A stretch of DNA of 64,000 nt from Bacteroidales bacterium (GTDB taxonomy: Bacteria > Bacteroidota > Bacteroidia > Bacteroidales > DTU049). The notes under the pieces are model-generated. The model searched no databases, was not told the DNA's origin, and saw only the letters and a program-made list of their open reading frames with translations. The stretch is taken from assembly GCA_026418905.1 (NCBI GenBank), contig JAOAAK010000029.1, positions 1 through 64,000 of the forward strand. The letters run 5' to 3'. A program made the position numbers and the translations under genes. How positions within the stretch are numbered: position 1 is the first letter of the stretch; every line of letters starts with the position of its first letter. Below, piece after piece: positions 16,113-24,781 of the stretch.

Positions 16113-19100
16113 TTAACGAGATTTGTCGGGTGGTTCAGGAATAGGAGGAATTGGTTTGTAATTTTTTAACTCTTCCAGGATGACCTCGATTGCTTTATCT
16201 AACTGAGCATCTTTACCCATGAACTCTTCATAAGGGTCATTATCAACCACGATGTCAGGATCAACACCCCATCCTTCTATGATCCATTTACTTTCGTCTA
16301 TGTCATAACTTGCAAACTCAGGTTTGTTCAAAACAGTTCCGTCAACAAAATAGAGAGTACCTCTAATCCCCACAACTCCTCCCCAAGAACGTACACCGAT
16401 TACTTTTCCAAGCTTGTGTTTTTTAAATGCATAAGGGAACAGATCACCATCCGATGCAGAATATTGATTTATAAGTACCACTTTAGGCCCGAGCATGAGC
16501 CTTGTTGGTGTTTGGCCAGGAACAGTTACGTTTCTAGCCATGTTAGCCCGAGTTGGAACTCGCATCAACCGTTCCATGATCATAGGGCTAACATTTCCTC
16601 CTCCATTACCTCGATCATCAATAATAAGAGCTTTTTTATTCAGCTGAGGATAAAAGTATTTAGCAAATTCATTCAATCCTTCGACACTCATGTCGGGTAT
16701 ATGAATATATCCAACTTGACCATTGGTCTTCTTTTCTACATATTCAATATTTTTTTGAACCCAATTTAGATAAATCAAATCAGCTTCAGACGAAAGTGGT
16801 TTGACTACCACTCTTCGTGCTCCATTCCAATTTGGCGCAGAATTTACCCAAATTTCTACCAATTTGTTTGCTTTGCCAGTAAGCAATTCATAAATGTTTG
16901 CTACTTCAGTAGTAGAAACACCATCTATGGAAAGGATATAATCTCCAACTTTTACATCAACCCCTACTTCTGTCAGAGGACTACGAAGTCTTTCAGACCA
17001 GTTTTCTCCTTTCAAAATGCTTTTAACCCTAAAGTAACCACCTTCTGACTTTTCAAAATCTGCAGCTAATAAACCCATTTCTATTCTCGGAGGTTTAGGT
17101 ACATCACCGCCACCAATATATGCATGTCCTACATTTAATTCTCCAATCATTTCACCTATGATGTAATTCAGATCATGTCTGTTGTTGACATATGGTAATA
17201 AAACTGCATATTTTTCTTTGATTTGTTCCCAATTTACCCCATGCATGTTGGGAACGTAGAAAAAATCTCTCATTTGGCGCCATACTTCGTAATAAATCTG
17301 TTTCCATTCTTCTTGTCGATTCACCATACACTTGAGATCGTCGAAAGGTGCTGGTTGTTCAAGCTTTACTTCACCTTTTGGCAAATCTATCACATAATAC
17401 TTCTTGTCCTGAACTATCATCATCTTTTTACCATCGCGCGATATTTCATAACCATCTGCTTTGGTAATCTCAATTTCCTTTCTTTTTTCCAGGTCATACA
17501 TCAGAAGAGTAGCTTTTTCTTCAAATTCACCTTTTCGTAAATAATAAATTTGCTTGTCAATCATGGTTGGATTCCAATAGTTTGATGGCTTGATAGGAAG
17601 TGCTATGATTCTACTTTGAATTCCACTTGGGTCTACCTCAACAGTAATGACTGAATTATCCGATTTTTCAGAACCCGATTTCACATCATTAGGTTTCGTT
17701 TTTTCACCTTCCTCATTATTTTCTGGTGCCAAAGGATTAGGAACCCTCGAAGAAAGCATAACAAGATACACCTTCGACATATTGGTATAAGCATGATTCC
17801 ATTCAGTTTGGCTATACACAGGATTGAAATCTCTATCGCTTATGAGAACGAGGTATTTACCATCCGAGCTAAAAGAAGGATGGTAAGACTCATACCACGT
17901 ATTAGTAACTTCGATTTTCTTGCCTGTCGCTAATTCGTAAAGAATAACCTGGTTCATTCCAGTTTTCTGAGGTTCGGTGTAGGCAATCCACTTACTGTCA
18001 GGACTCCAATTAAAACTGGTGTACTCCCATACGCCGCTTTGAGCTACATCAAATATTTTCTTAGTTTCTACATCAACATAACGTAGACGTAGTTTCTTGT
18101 CGTTGAATAGTATTTTTTTTCCGTCGGGAGACCAAAGCAAAGAATAATAATAGGTATCGGCTCCTTTGGTAATTTGCTTCGGTGATTCCTTTCCATCGGC
18201 AGAGACAGTCCAGATTTCAAACTCACCTGACCTATCACTGAGAAATGCTATAGTTTTTCCATCAGGACTCCATACAGCATTACGATCATTTGAATTAGAA
18301 CTTTTTGTCAGATTTCTTGTTACACCACTTTTGGCAGGAACAGAAAAGACTTCTCCTCGAGCAACCACAGCTAATCTTTCTCCTCGGGGTGAAAGACTTA
18401 CCATCTGGATATAAGGCGTTGCATCAATTAAAGATGTTCGAGAAAACTTAAAGTCATTAGCAATGCTAACAGTTATTTTTTTTACTTGTTGCGTTTTAGG
18501 ATCAAAAATATACAGATATCCTCCTTTTTCAAAAACTATTTCCTTTCCATTAGAACTAGGAAATTTAATGTCATAATCCGTAAAATTTGTTACCTTCCTG
18601 GTTTCTTTAGTAACTACATTATACGAAAAAAGATTCATGGTTCGATCTCGATCAGAAATAAAATAAATTTCATCACCAATCCACATAGGAATAATATCCT
18701 GATGAATATTATCGGTAATTTTTTCAACCTTCTTTGTTGTAAAATCAAAAACACGGATATCATCAGCCATTCCGCCGGTGTAGTACTTCCACGTACGAAA
18801 TTCTCGAAAAACACGATTAAATGCGAGTTTCTTGCCATCCGGAGAAAATGAACAGAAACCTCCAGTGCTTAGTGGCAATTGTTCAGGCATGCCACCATCC
18901 AGTGATACCATAAAAAGGTGCCCTATAAAATCATTGAAACTCTTACCACGCGAACGAAAAATAATTTTTTTTCCATCGGGTGTCCACCCCATGACAATGT
19001 TGTTGGGCCCCATTCGATCAGAAACATCATCTCTTGAAAGAGTTGCTGTAAAAGTTAAACGCCTAGGTACGCCACCTTCGGCTGGCATTACATACACTTC

Positions 19101-19364
19101 TGTGTTACCATCATATTGTCCTGTAAATGCAATCCACTGACCATCAGGCGAAAAACGCGGAAACATCTCATACCCGTCTCCAGAAGTCAATCTTCTTGCC
19201 ATCCCTCCCTCCTTAGAAACAATGTAAATATCACCTGCATAGGTGAAAGATATGTACTTATCAGAAATGGTAGGGAAGCGCATCAATCGCAAATCCTGGT
19301 AATCTTGGGAACATACGTTATTAATTATCATAGTAAAAGCAATTATCCAGAACAATATTCTCAT
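16113..19364 (-). CDS. Tricorn-like S41 family protease with beta-propeller domain
   Basis: A 1083-residue protein with a signal peptide (MRILFWIIAFTMIINNVCSQ), so it is periplasmic or secreted rather than cytosolic. Residues 25-600 are two stretches of TolB/WD40-like propeller blades, seen as repeated FSPDGKxLAF-type motifs. A charged linker (about 565-590) follows, then the tricorn core, a PDZ domain (about 770-850, VGDYILSIDG) and the S41 peptidase domain. The nucleophile is S971 in YSASDGDLF, and GNGGGNVSPMIMERL is the conserved glycine-rich segment. Such proteins degrade oligopeptides that enter through the propeller. No sorting domain is present; the C-terminus is proline-rich. Confidence 0.92.
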   Translation of the reverse strand: MRILFWIIAFTMIINNVCSQDYQDLRLMRFPTISDKYISFTYAGDIYIVSKEGGMARRLTSGDGYEMFPRFSPDGQWIAFTGQYDGNTEVYVMPAEGGVPRRLTFTATLSRDDVSDRMGPNNIVMGWTPDGKKIIFRSRGKSFNDFIGHLFMVSLDGGMPEQLPLSTGGFCSFSPDGKKLAFNRVFREFRTWKYYTGGMADDIRVFDFTTKKVEKITDNIHQDIIPMWIGDEIYFISDRDRTMNLFSYNVVTKETRKVTNFTDYDIKFPSSNGKEIVFEKGGYLYIFDPKTQQVKKITVSIANDFKFSRTSLIDATPYIQMVSLSPRGERLAVVARGEVFSVPAKSGVTRNLTKSSNSNDRNAVWSPDGKTIAFLSDRSGEFEIWTVSADGKESPKQITKGADTYYYSLLWSPDGKKILFNDKKLRLRYVDVETKKIFDVAQSGVWEYTSFNWSPDSKWIAYTEPQKTGMNQVILYELATGKKIEVTNTWYESYHPSFSSDGKYLVLISDRDFNPVYSQTEWNHAYTNMSKVYLVMLSSRVPNPLAPENNEEGEKTKPNDVKSGSEKSDNSVITVEVDPSGIQSRIIALPIKPSNYWNPTMIDKQIYYLRKGEFEEKATLLMYDLEKRKEIEITKADGYEISRDGKKMMIVQDKKYYVIDLPKGEVKLEQPAPFDDLKCMVNRQEEWKQIYYEVWRQMRDFFYVPNMHGVNWEQIKEKYAVLLPYVNNRHDLNYIIGEMIGELNVGHAYIGGGDVPKPPRIEMGLLAADFEKSEGGYFRVKSILKGENWSERLRSPLTEVGVDVKVGDYILSIDGVSTTEVANIYELLTGKANKLVEIWVNSAPNWNGARRVVVKPLSSEADLIYLNWVQKNIEYVEKKTNGQVGYIHIPDMSVEGLNEFAKYFYPQLNKKALIIDDRGNGGGNVSPMIMERLMRVPTRANMARNVTVPGQTPTRLMLGPKVVLINQYSASDGDLFPYAFKKHKLGKVIGVRSWGGVVGIRGTLYFVDGTVLNKPEFASYDIDESKWIIEGWGVDPDIVVDNDPYEEFMGKDAQLDKAIEVILEELKNYKPIPPIPEPPDKSR

Positions 19365-19439
19365 ATTTCGTATTTTTAAAGCCTAAAATTAAAATAATTA
19401 ACTCAATCGGCAGCATTTTATTATTGAAATCACACATAC

Positions 19440-20051
19440 ATGCAAATTGATAATGTCGAATTTATTATTATTAAAGAAAGTGAAACTGAAAATTTAATAC
19501 ATGTACAAAATGTCCTAGAAGAAAAAAAACGTAATAAAACAGAAAAAAACATTCTCTTTGTATATTTTTTAAGAAATGCTCCACTTTTTGACCCAGTCAC
19601 AAGTCATGAATCCTCACAACAAGCGCTCGTTATTGATCAAGAAGCACCCGTGATAAACATGTCGCGATGTAGAAGATGCGGCGATTGCGTTAGAACATGC
19701 AAAGAAAACGCTCTGATTTTTGACCGACAAAGTGACAAAATAATAATTCTCCCTGAAAAATGTACAACTTGTAAAAAATGTTTTTTTGTATGTAATAAAG
19801 AAGCTATATATTTCAAAAATTATCATACTGTTACAATTAAATTGGAAAAAATTTCTGATCATATGTATTTCGCTCAGTGTTTTTGCAAGAATCTCGAAAA
19901 ACAATTCAAGAAAGTTGTGGCAGTACTTATAAAGACTTTGGCTTGGGGAACTAGCCCAACATGCCTCATACTTTTTATTAACGAAAATCAATTCTCAGAA
20001 ATACTGGTAAAAAAAATTTCATCTAAATCCCTCATCGTAAAAACCATTTGA
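19440..20051 (+). CDS. 2x[4Fe-4S] ferredoxin-like protein, possibly a degenerate MinD-type ATPase
   Basis: A 203-residue protein with two adjacent [4Fe-4S] motifs: Cys77, 80, 83, 87 and Cys108, 111, 114, 118, both CxxCxxCxxxC. The flanking regions do not look like a plain ferredoxin. Their layout recalls MinD-superfamily ATPases with an inserted ferredoxin domain: EKNILFVYFLRNAPLFDP fits the strand after the P-loop helix, but the P-loop itself would fall in IIIKESETENLIH, which has no GKGGxGKT. The C-terminal 85 residues are shorter than the family's. The MinD link is inference; the iron-sulfur sites are seen. The gene stands alone on the plus strand and overlaps the ABC permease end by 20 bases. 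Confidence 0.7.
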   Translation: MQIDNVEFIIIKESETENLIHVQNVLEEKKRNKTEKNILFVYFLRNAPLFDPVTSHESSQQALVIDQEAPVINMSRCRRCGDCVRTCKENALIFDRQSDKIIILPEKCTTCKKCFFVCNKEAIYFKNYHTVTIKLEKISDHMYFAQCFCKNLEKQFKKVVAVLIKTLAWGTSPTCLILFINENQFSEILVKKISSKSLIVKTI

Positions 20052-21366
20052 AAACTTCACGCCATGTGATCTTTTTTCCATATAAAAGAATTCCTGTCCT
20101 ATAAATCTTCCCCGAAAGCCAAACTGTTAAAATAAAAAACAGAATCAATAAAACAGCTGAAAGTATAAAATGCCACCACGTAACTGGAGGTGTAAATGGA
20201 ATTCGAGCCATCATACTGATAGGAGACGTAAATGGAATGATGGACAACCAAAACGAAACAGGCCCATCGGGATTGTTGAGCACGAAATTAATGCTTATAA
20301 TGCCCAACAAAAGAGGAACTGTTATAGGCAATACGAACTGTTGAGTATCAGTTTCGTTATCTACCAACGATCCTATGGCTGCAAACATGGCCGCATAAAG
20401 CAAATAACCAAAGACAAAATAAAAAAGGAATGCTCCCAAGATATTTCCAAATTCAATATGCCTGATCCCTTCGAGTATTTGATTTAACTGGCTTTGTGAA
20501 AGTTCTATGTTTTGCTGAATTGCCTGGGCTTCTTCTGGGGTTAGTCCTTTGTTTTTTAACTCGAGTTTGACAGGTTCACGATAAGTAAACAAGGATGGAT
20601 CAATAGTTTTGATACCCATGACAAAAGTAAAAGTCAGAATGATCCATAAAACAAATTGCATCAGTCCAACCAAAGCGATTCCCACAATTTTTCCCATCAT
20701 GAGTTCAAATGGCTTCACGGAACTTACAAGAATCTCTACAATACGACTAGATTTTTCCTCAATTACGCCACGCATGACCATAGAACCATAAATGATGATA
20801 AAAATATAGATCAATGTAGAAGCGAGAAACCCAATAAAATATCTCAAATCTGAAAAACTCATCTCTTCATTCTTACCCCTCACAACGTAAGAATCGATGT
20901 TTACGCTGACTTCGATATCTTTCAACAAAGATTTATCAACTCCGGCAAGTGCAAGACGATGAGACTTCAACTCATAAGCTATAACACTTTTAATGATCTC
21001 TCGCACCTGAAAACCCAACTCCTTTTTCATGATCAGACGAACATTGGCAGGGCCATTGATTACAGAAGTGGGAATATAAAGAATAGCATCGTATGAAGAT
21101 TTCTTCAAATTGGATTTGAGAGTTTCTACGTCCATGGCAGGATAACTGAATTTAAGCCAGTTAAGTTGAGGGAATCTCCCATAAAACAATCCTGTTTCAT
21201 CAACTACCGCCACTTCCTTTGGCTGGTCAGACAGCTGAGCTAGATAAATAGGCACAACGATAAGCAAAGCCATTAAAATGGGACCCAAAATAGTCATAAT
21301 AATGAATACAGGCTTCCTCACTCGAGTAATAAACTCACGCCAAATGATAAGACCAATTTTTTTCAT
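20032..21366 (-). CDS. ABC-2 type transporter permease (NatB/YhaP-like)
   Basis: A 444-residue membrane protein with the NatB/YhaP layout: a first helix (about residues 22-45), a large extracytoplasmic domain (45-180), then five to six helices to the end. RGVIEEKSSRIVEILVSSV is the conserved cytoplasmic stretch of this ABC-2 exporter family. With the ATPase encoded just upstream (32-base overlap) it should form an exporter; sodium, drugs or peptides have been proposed for relatives and the substrate here cannot be told. The last 20 bases overlap the convergent ferredoxin-like gene. Confidence 0.88.
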   Translation of the reverse strand: MKKIGLIIWREFITRVRKPVFIIMTILGPILMALLIVVPIYLAQLSDQPKEVAVVDETGLFYGRFPQLNWLKFSYPAMDVETLKSNLKKSSYDAILYIPTSVINGPANVRLIMKKELGFQVREIIKSVIAYELKSHRLALAGVDKSLLKDIEVSVNIDSYVVRGKNEEMSFSDLRYFIGFLASTLIYIFIIIYGSMVMRGVIEEKSSRIVEILVSSVKPFELMMGKIVGIALVGLMQFVLWIILTFTFVMGIKTIDPSLFTYREPVKLELKNKGLTPEEAQAIQQNIELSQSQLNQILEGIRHIEFGNILGAFLFYFVFGYLLYAAMFAAIGSLVDNETDTQQFVLPITVPLLLGIISINFVLNNPDGPVSFWLSIIPFTSPISMMARIPFTPPVTWWHFILSAVLLILFFILTVWLSGKIYRTGILLYGKKITWREVFKWFLR

Positions 21367-22294
21367 ACTTTATAACTTCATTGATGGGTTGACCTGTTAC
21401 CTGACTTATAAAAATACTATGAAATGATGGTAATACTTCATAATAGGCCAATAAATATCCTTGTTGAACTATGTTTTGCAAGATTTGTTTTAAATTATTT
21501 TGATCGGGTATGTAAATTATAGCTTCCCAAAACTCCTTCATTTTCTGTAGATATCTAATCTCAGTTCCATGAGTAAAAAAAGTTTCTGGTTTTCCTTCAT
21601 ACTGAAAACGAAATGCAAAAACATTGGTATTAAAACGTTTTTTTATTTCACCTACTTCACCACTTAAAATAATTTTTGATTTGTTGATAAGAGCAATTTC
21701 ATCACAAAGTTCTTCGACGCTTTTCATATCGTGAGTCGAAAAAAGAATGGTAGCGTCGTTACGTAAGTTGAGAAGTTCGTTTTTAAGAAGTTCAACATTA
21801 ATAGGATCAAATCCACTGAACGGTTCGTCGAAGATAATAAGTTTCGGACGATGAACAACTGTAATAATGAATTGCACTTTCTGAGCCATTCCTTTAGAAA
21901 GTTCTTCCACTTTGCGATTCCACCACGAAAGAATATCAAATTTTTCAAACCACTTTTTAAGCTCTTTTTCAGCTTTTGAACGATTCATTCCTTTTAACTG
22001 TGCAAAAAAAAGAGCTTGCTCGCCCACAGTCATCTTCTTATAAAGTCCGCGCTCCTCAGGTAAATACCCCATTAAACCCATGTGATCTGGAGAAAGTTTT
22101 TTCCCATCTATGCGAACTTCTCCCTCATCAGGAGCGTAAATCTGCATAAGAATACGAATAAGTGTCGTTTTGCCAGCACCATTGGGGCCAAGCAAACCAA
22201 ATACTTTTCCTTTACCTATGCTTAAGGTTACATGATCTAAGGCTTTATAAGAACCAAAAGACTTACTAATACCATCTACCTCAATGGATACCAT
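21335..22294 (-). CDS. ABC transporter ATP-binding protein (NatA/YhaQ-like)
   Basis: A 319-residue ABC ATPase with Walker A GPNGAGKTT, Q-loop PEERGLYKKMT, signature ELSKGMAQKVQF, Walker B LIIFDEPFSGFDP and the H-loop FSTHDMKSVEE. The 90-residue C-terminal extension is usual in the NatA/YhaQ group and probably docks on the permease. It is translationally coupled to the permease gene. The ATG at 22294 (MVSIEVDGISK) is chosen because the in-frame TTG at 22309 lies inside the promoter element. Confidence 0.9.
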   Translation of the reverse strand: MVSIEVDGISKSFGSYKALDHVTLSIGKGKVFGLLGPNGAGKTTLIRILMQIYAPDEGEVRIDGKKLSPDHMGLMGYLPEERGLYKKMTVGEQALFFAQLKGMNRSKAEKELKKWFEKFDILSWWNRKVEELSKGMAQKVQFIITVVHRPKLIIFDEPFSGFDPINVELLKNELLNLRNDATILFSTHDMKSVEELCDEIALINKSKIILSGEVGEIKKRFNTNVFAFRFQYEGKPETFFTHGTEIRYLQKMKEFWEAIIYIPDQNNLKQILQNIVQQGYLLAYYEVLPSFHSIFISQVTGQPINEVIKYEKNWSYHLA

Positions 22295-22306
22295 TCGGAT
22301 TTTTGG

Positions 22307-22314
22307 CAAATATA
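22307..22314 (-). promoter_or_regulatory. Promoter -7 element (TATATTTG) of the NatAB-like operon
   Basis: Minus-strand TATATTTG matches TAnnTTTG and ends 12 bases before the ATG at 22294. Its final TTG is in frame with the gene and is a decoy start. Confidence 0.5.
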
Positions 22315-22347
22315 AAACCTTAATTGCTAAAATATAACGCGCGTTGG

Positions 22348-22377
22348 TTTGTAGTATTAAGAAATGTTGTAAATTGC
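22348..22377 (+). promoter_or_regulatory. Probable promoter of rmuC
   Basis: TTTG at 22348-22351 and TAAATTGC at 22370-22377 are 18 bases apart, close to the Bacteroidota -33/-7 pair (TTTG, TAnnTTTG), with one mismatch in the -7 box. The ATG follows 10 bases later. Confidence 0.4.
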
Positions 22378-22387
22378 AAAAAACGAA

Positions 22388-23764
22388 ATGGTTACCTATA
22401 TTTTAATAGGTGTTTTAATTGTAGTTTTAATAGTTTTTGTCTTTTATTATCAAAAGCAGTTCGAAAAGGTGTTGGAAAGCATTCAACGAATTGATACACT
22501 ACAACGAGATGAATTCGCTAGAAATCGAGACGAACTACAAAAATCCTTGAAAGACAATCGGCTTGAACTTGGGCAAAACATGACCCAGTTTAAAACCGAA
22601 CTTTCCCAACAATTTACGCTCAACAAAGATGATATTCACCGTCAACTAGAAATGTTTCAAAAGACTCTTATTCAGAGTTTTCAAGATTTCAATACATATC
22701 ACGCTCAAAAATTTTCGGATCTTGTCCGACAGTACGAACAAATGCGCCAAGACACTGAACATAAATTGGAAAAAGTTCGTGAAACCGTTGAAAAAAAACT
22801 CGAAAGCATACAGCAAGAGAACAACAAAAAACTAGAAGAAATGCGTGCGACTGTCGACGAAAAACTCCATAACACTCTAGAAAAACGGCTCAATGACTCA
22901 TTCAAGCTCGTGAGCGAGCGACTTGAACAAGTACACAAGGGACTTGGGGAAATGCAAAGTTTGGCATCTAATGTAAGTGATCTCAAAAAGGTTCTGAGCA
23001 ATGTCAAGCAACGCGGAATTTTAGGTGAAATTCAACTTGGTGCTATTCTCGAAAATATCCTCTCTCCAGAACAATATGATAAAAACATAGCCACAAAGCC
23101 CCATTCACGTGAAGTGGTGGAATATGCTATCATTTTACCGGGTAAAGACGAGCAAAATAAACCTGTCTATCTACCTATCGACTCTAAATTTCCATTAGAT
23201 GTTTACCACCATCTTTTAGATGCTTACGAAAATGGGGATAGTAGCGACATTCAAACACACAGAAACCTCCTCACGACAGCTATTAAAAATGCAGCCAAAG
23301 ACATTAATCAAAAATACATTTATCCGCCTCATACTACCGACTTTGCTATTATGTTTTTGCCATTTGAGGGACTCTATGCTGAAGTTGTCCGAGATTCAGA
23401 CTTGTTGAGGGAACTACAACAAACATATCACATAATTGTAGCCGGCCCCAGTACATTGGCTGCTTTGCTTAACAGCTTGCAGATGGGTTTCCGCACCCTG
23501 GCAATCGAAAAACGCAGTACTGAGGTCTGGAAACTTCTCCAAGCCGTCAAAACCGAATTTAGTAACTTTGAAAAAGTTTTAAACAGCGCAAAAGATAAAA
23601 TAGAAAAAGCAGGTGAAGAAATTGAAAAACTCGTTGGTACAAGAACTCGAAAAATCAATGCAAAGCTCAAAAACATTGAAGCTCTCCCTGAATCGGAAGC
23701 AAAAAAGGTCCTAGACATCACAGAAACTACATCAGAATGGGAAGATGATGACGTCGTGAATTAG
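22388..23764 (+). CDS. rmuC: RmuC family DNA recombination protein
   Basis: A 458-residue protein of the usual RmuC plan. Residues 2-22 form a membrane anchor, residues 25-200 a long coiled coil rich in Glu, Lys and Gln, and residues 200-400 the RmuC nuclease-fold domain with GILGEIQLGAILE, LPIDSKFPLDVYH and FAIMFLPFEGLYAE. A further charged helix follows. E. coli RmuC limits recombination at inverted repeats; the family domain is related to restriction-type nucleases. It stands alone, divergent from the ABC exporter operon. Confidence 0.92.
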   Translation: MVTYILIGVLIVVLIVFVFYYQKQFEKVLESIQRIDTLQRDEFARNRDELQKSLKDNRLELGQNMTQFKTELSQQFTLNKDDIHRQLEMFQKTLIQSFQDFNTYHAQKFSDLVRQYEQMRQDTEHKLEKVRETVEKKLESIQQENNKKLEEMRATVDEKLHNTLEKRLNDSFKLVSERLEQVHKGLGEMQSLASNVSDLKKVLSNVKQRGILGEIQLGAILENILSPEQYDKNIATKPHSREVVEYAIILPGKDEQNKPVYLPIDSKFPLDVYHHLLDAYENGDSSDIQTHRNLLTTAIKNAAKDINQKYIYPPHTTDFAIMFLPFEGLYAEVVRDSDLLRELQQTYHIIVAGPSTLAALLNSLQMGFRTLAIEKRSTEVWKLLQAVKTEFSNFEKVLNSAKDKIEKAGEEIEKLVGTRTRKINAKLKNIEALPESEAKKVLDITETTSEWEDDDVVN

Positions 23765-24739
23765 CAACCACATCAATGAAAAAAAACCCAGGTTAAAAAA
23801 AGATATTTCTGTTCATTATCGGTAAAAACTTTTTATTTTGTTATCATGCATCGTTTGAAAGACTAGCTTAAAAAAATATGGTGGTAACCCTAAAAATCTA
23901 TCATGTTGCATTAAAAAGAAAGAGAAAGATAGATCCTTCGCATAACCATGGGGCAAATTTAAGTATAAACAGTAGCATAGTTTGAGCAATACAAACACAA
24001 AGATTTTTGAAAAATAGTCGAAGTGCTATACATTCCTTTAAATATATGTGAGAAATTAGAAACGACCATACCTTATTTAATATACGCTAACAACTTCATG
24101 AAAGTAAGAAATATTCAGATTCTATTTATCTTTAGCAATAGGAGGTCGGACCTGTCCGTCAAACACTGAACATTACAACCTTTTTATCTGAATCATAGAA
24201 ACAATACTTTCTATAGAGAGAGAATGATATAAAAAGTACTTGATTTTCAAAGAATTTTACTTTTTTTAATAAATTTCAACAGTAGAAAGGATTTGCTGTA
24301 TTTTAAATGAAAAATATTATCATTTCTGGGTGTAGACGAATAATTAAATATGATGAATGGATCTGTAAATATCATTTACAAAAGGTTAATATTCTGGTAC
24401 GTGGACGTTCTCATTAACAAAACCAAATCCCACCTAATTCTTAAAAAATAGATAAAGCAAAAAGAGGAGAGTAGCTTTTACCTTTTTCATGTATTAAACC
24501 CAAAAACTTGAAATGTCGTACTATTAAGCAAAATAACACCTAGCAACCTCAAACACAGTTATCATTGATCCAGAGCTAAAATCATTAATTACATATCATT
24601 TAAAAGTTTCATACGAAACAAAACAAATATGAAGAATATTTACTTAAGGATTTTACTTTTTCATGTATATAAAAAATTTTTATAAACAATAATTAATATG
24701 ATATTTATTACATTAAACATATATTATTTAAATTCAGTT
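23765..24739. other. Gene-free stretch of about 1 kb
   Basis: No convincing gene on either strand; the longest open frames are about 60 codons with no recognisable family and stop codons are dense. A weak inverted repeat (CGGAC ct GTCCG) near 24166-24180 has no T tract. No RNA gene was recognised. It separates rmuC from a secreted protein gene and may be a degraded locus. Confidence 0.45.
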
Positions 24740-24747
24740 TAATTTTG
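24740..24747 (+). promoter_or_regulatory. Promoter -7 element (TAATTTTG) of the beta-helix gene
   Basis: TAATTTTG matches TAnnTTTG and ends 34 bases before the ATG at 24782. No TTTG at the -33 spacing is evident. Confidence 0.4.
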
Positions 24748-24781
24748 AGTAGAATTATGTTCAACTTTAAAATTTAAGAGT

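Noticed and set aside
23816-23998. A 60-codon minus-strand frame after rmuC
   Set aside because: No recognisable family or promoter, and the length is expected by chance in this AT-rich stretch.
24166-24180. Inverted repeat CGGAC / GTCCG as an operator or RNA hairpin
   Set aside because: Five base pairs with a two-base loop and no conserved context; likely chance.
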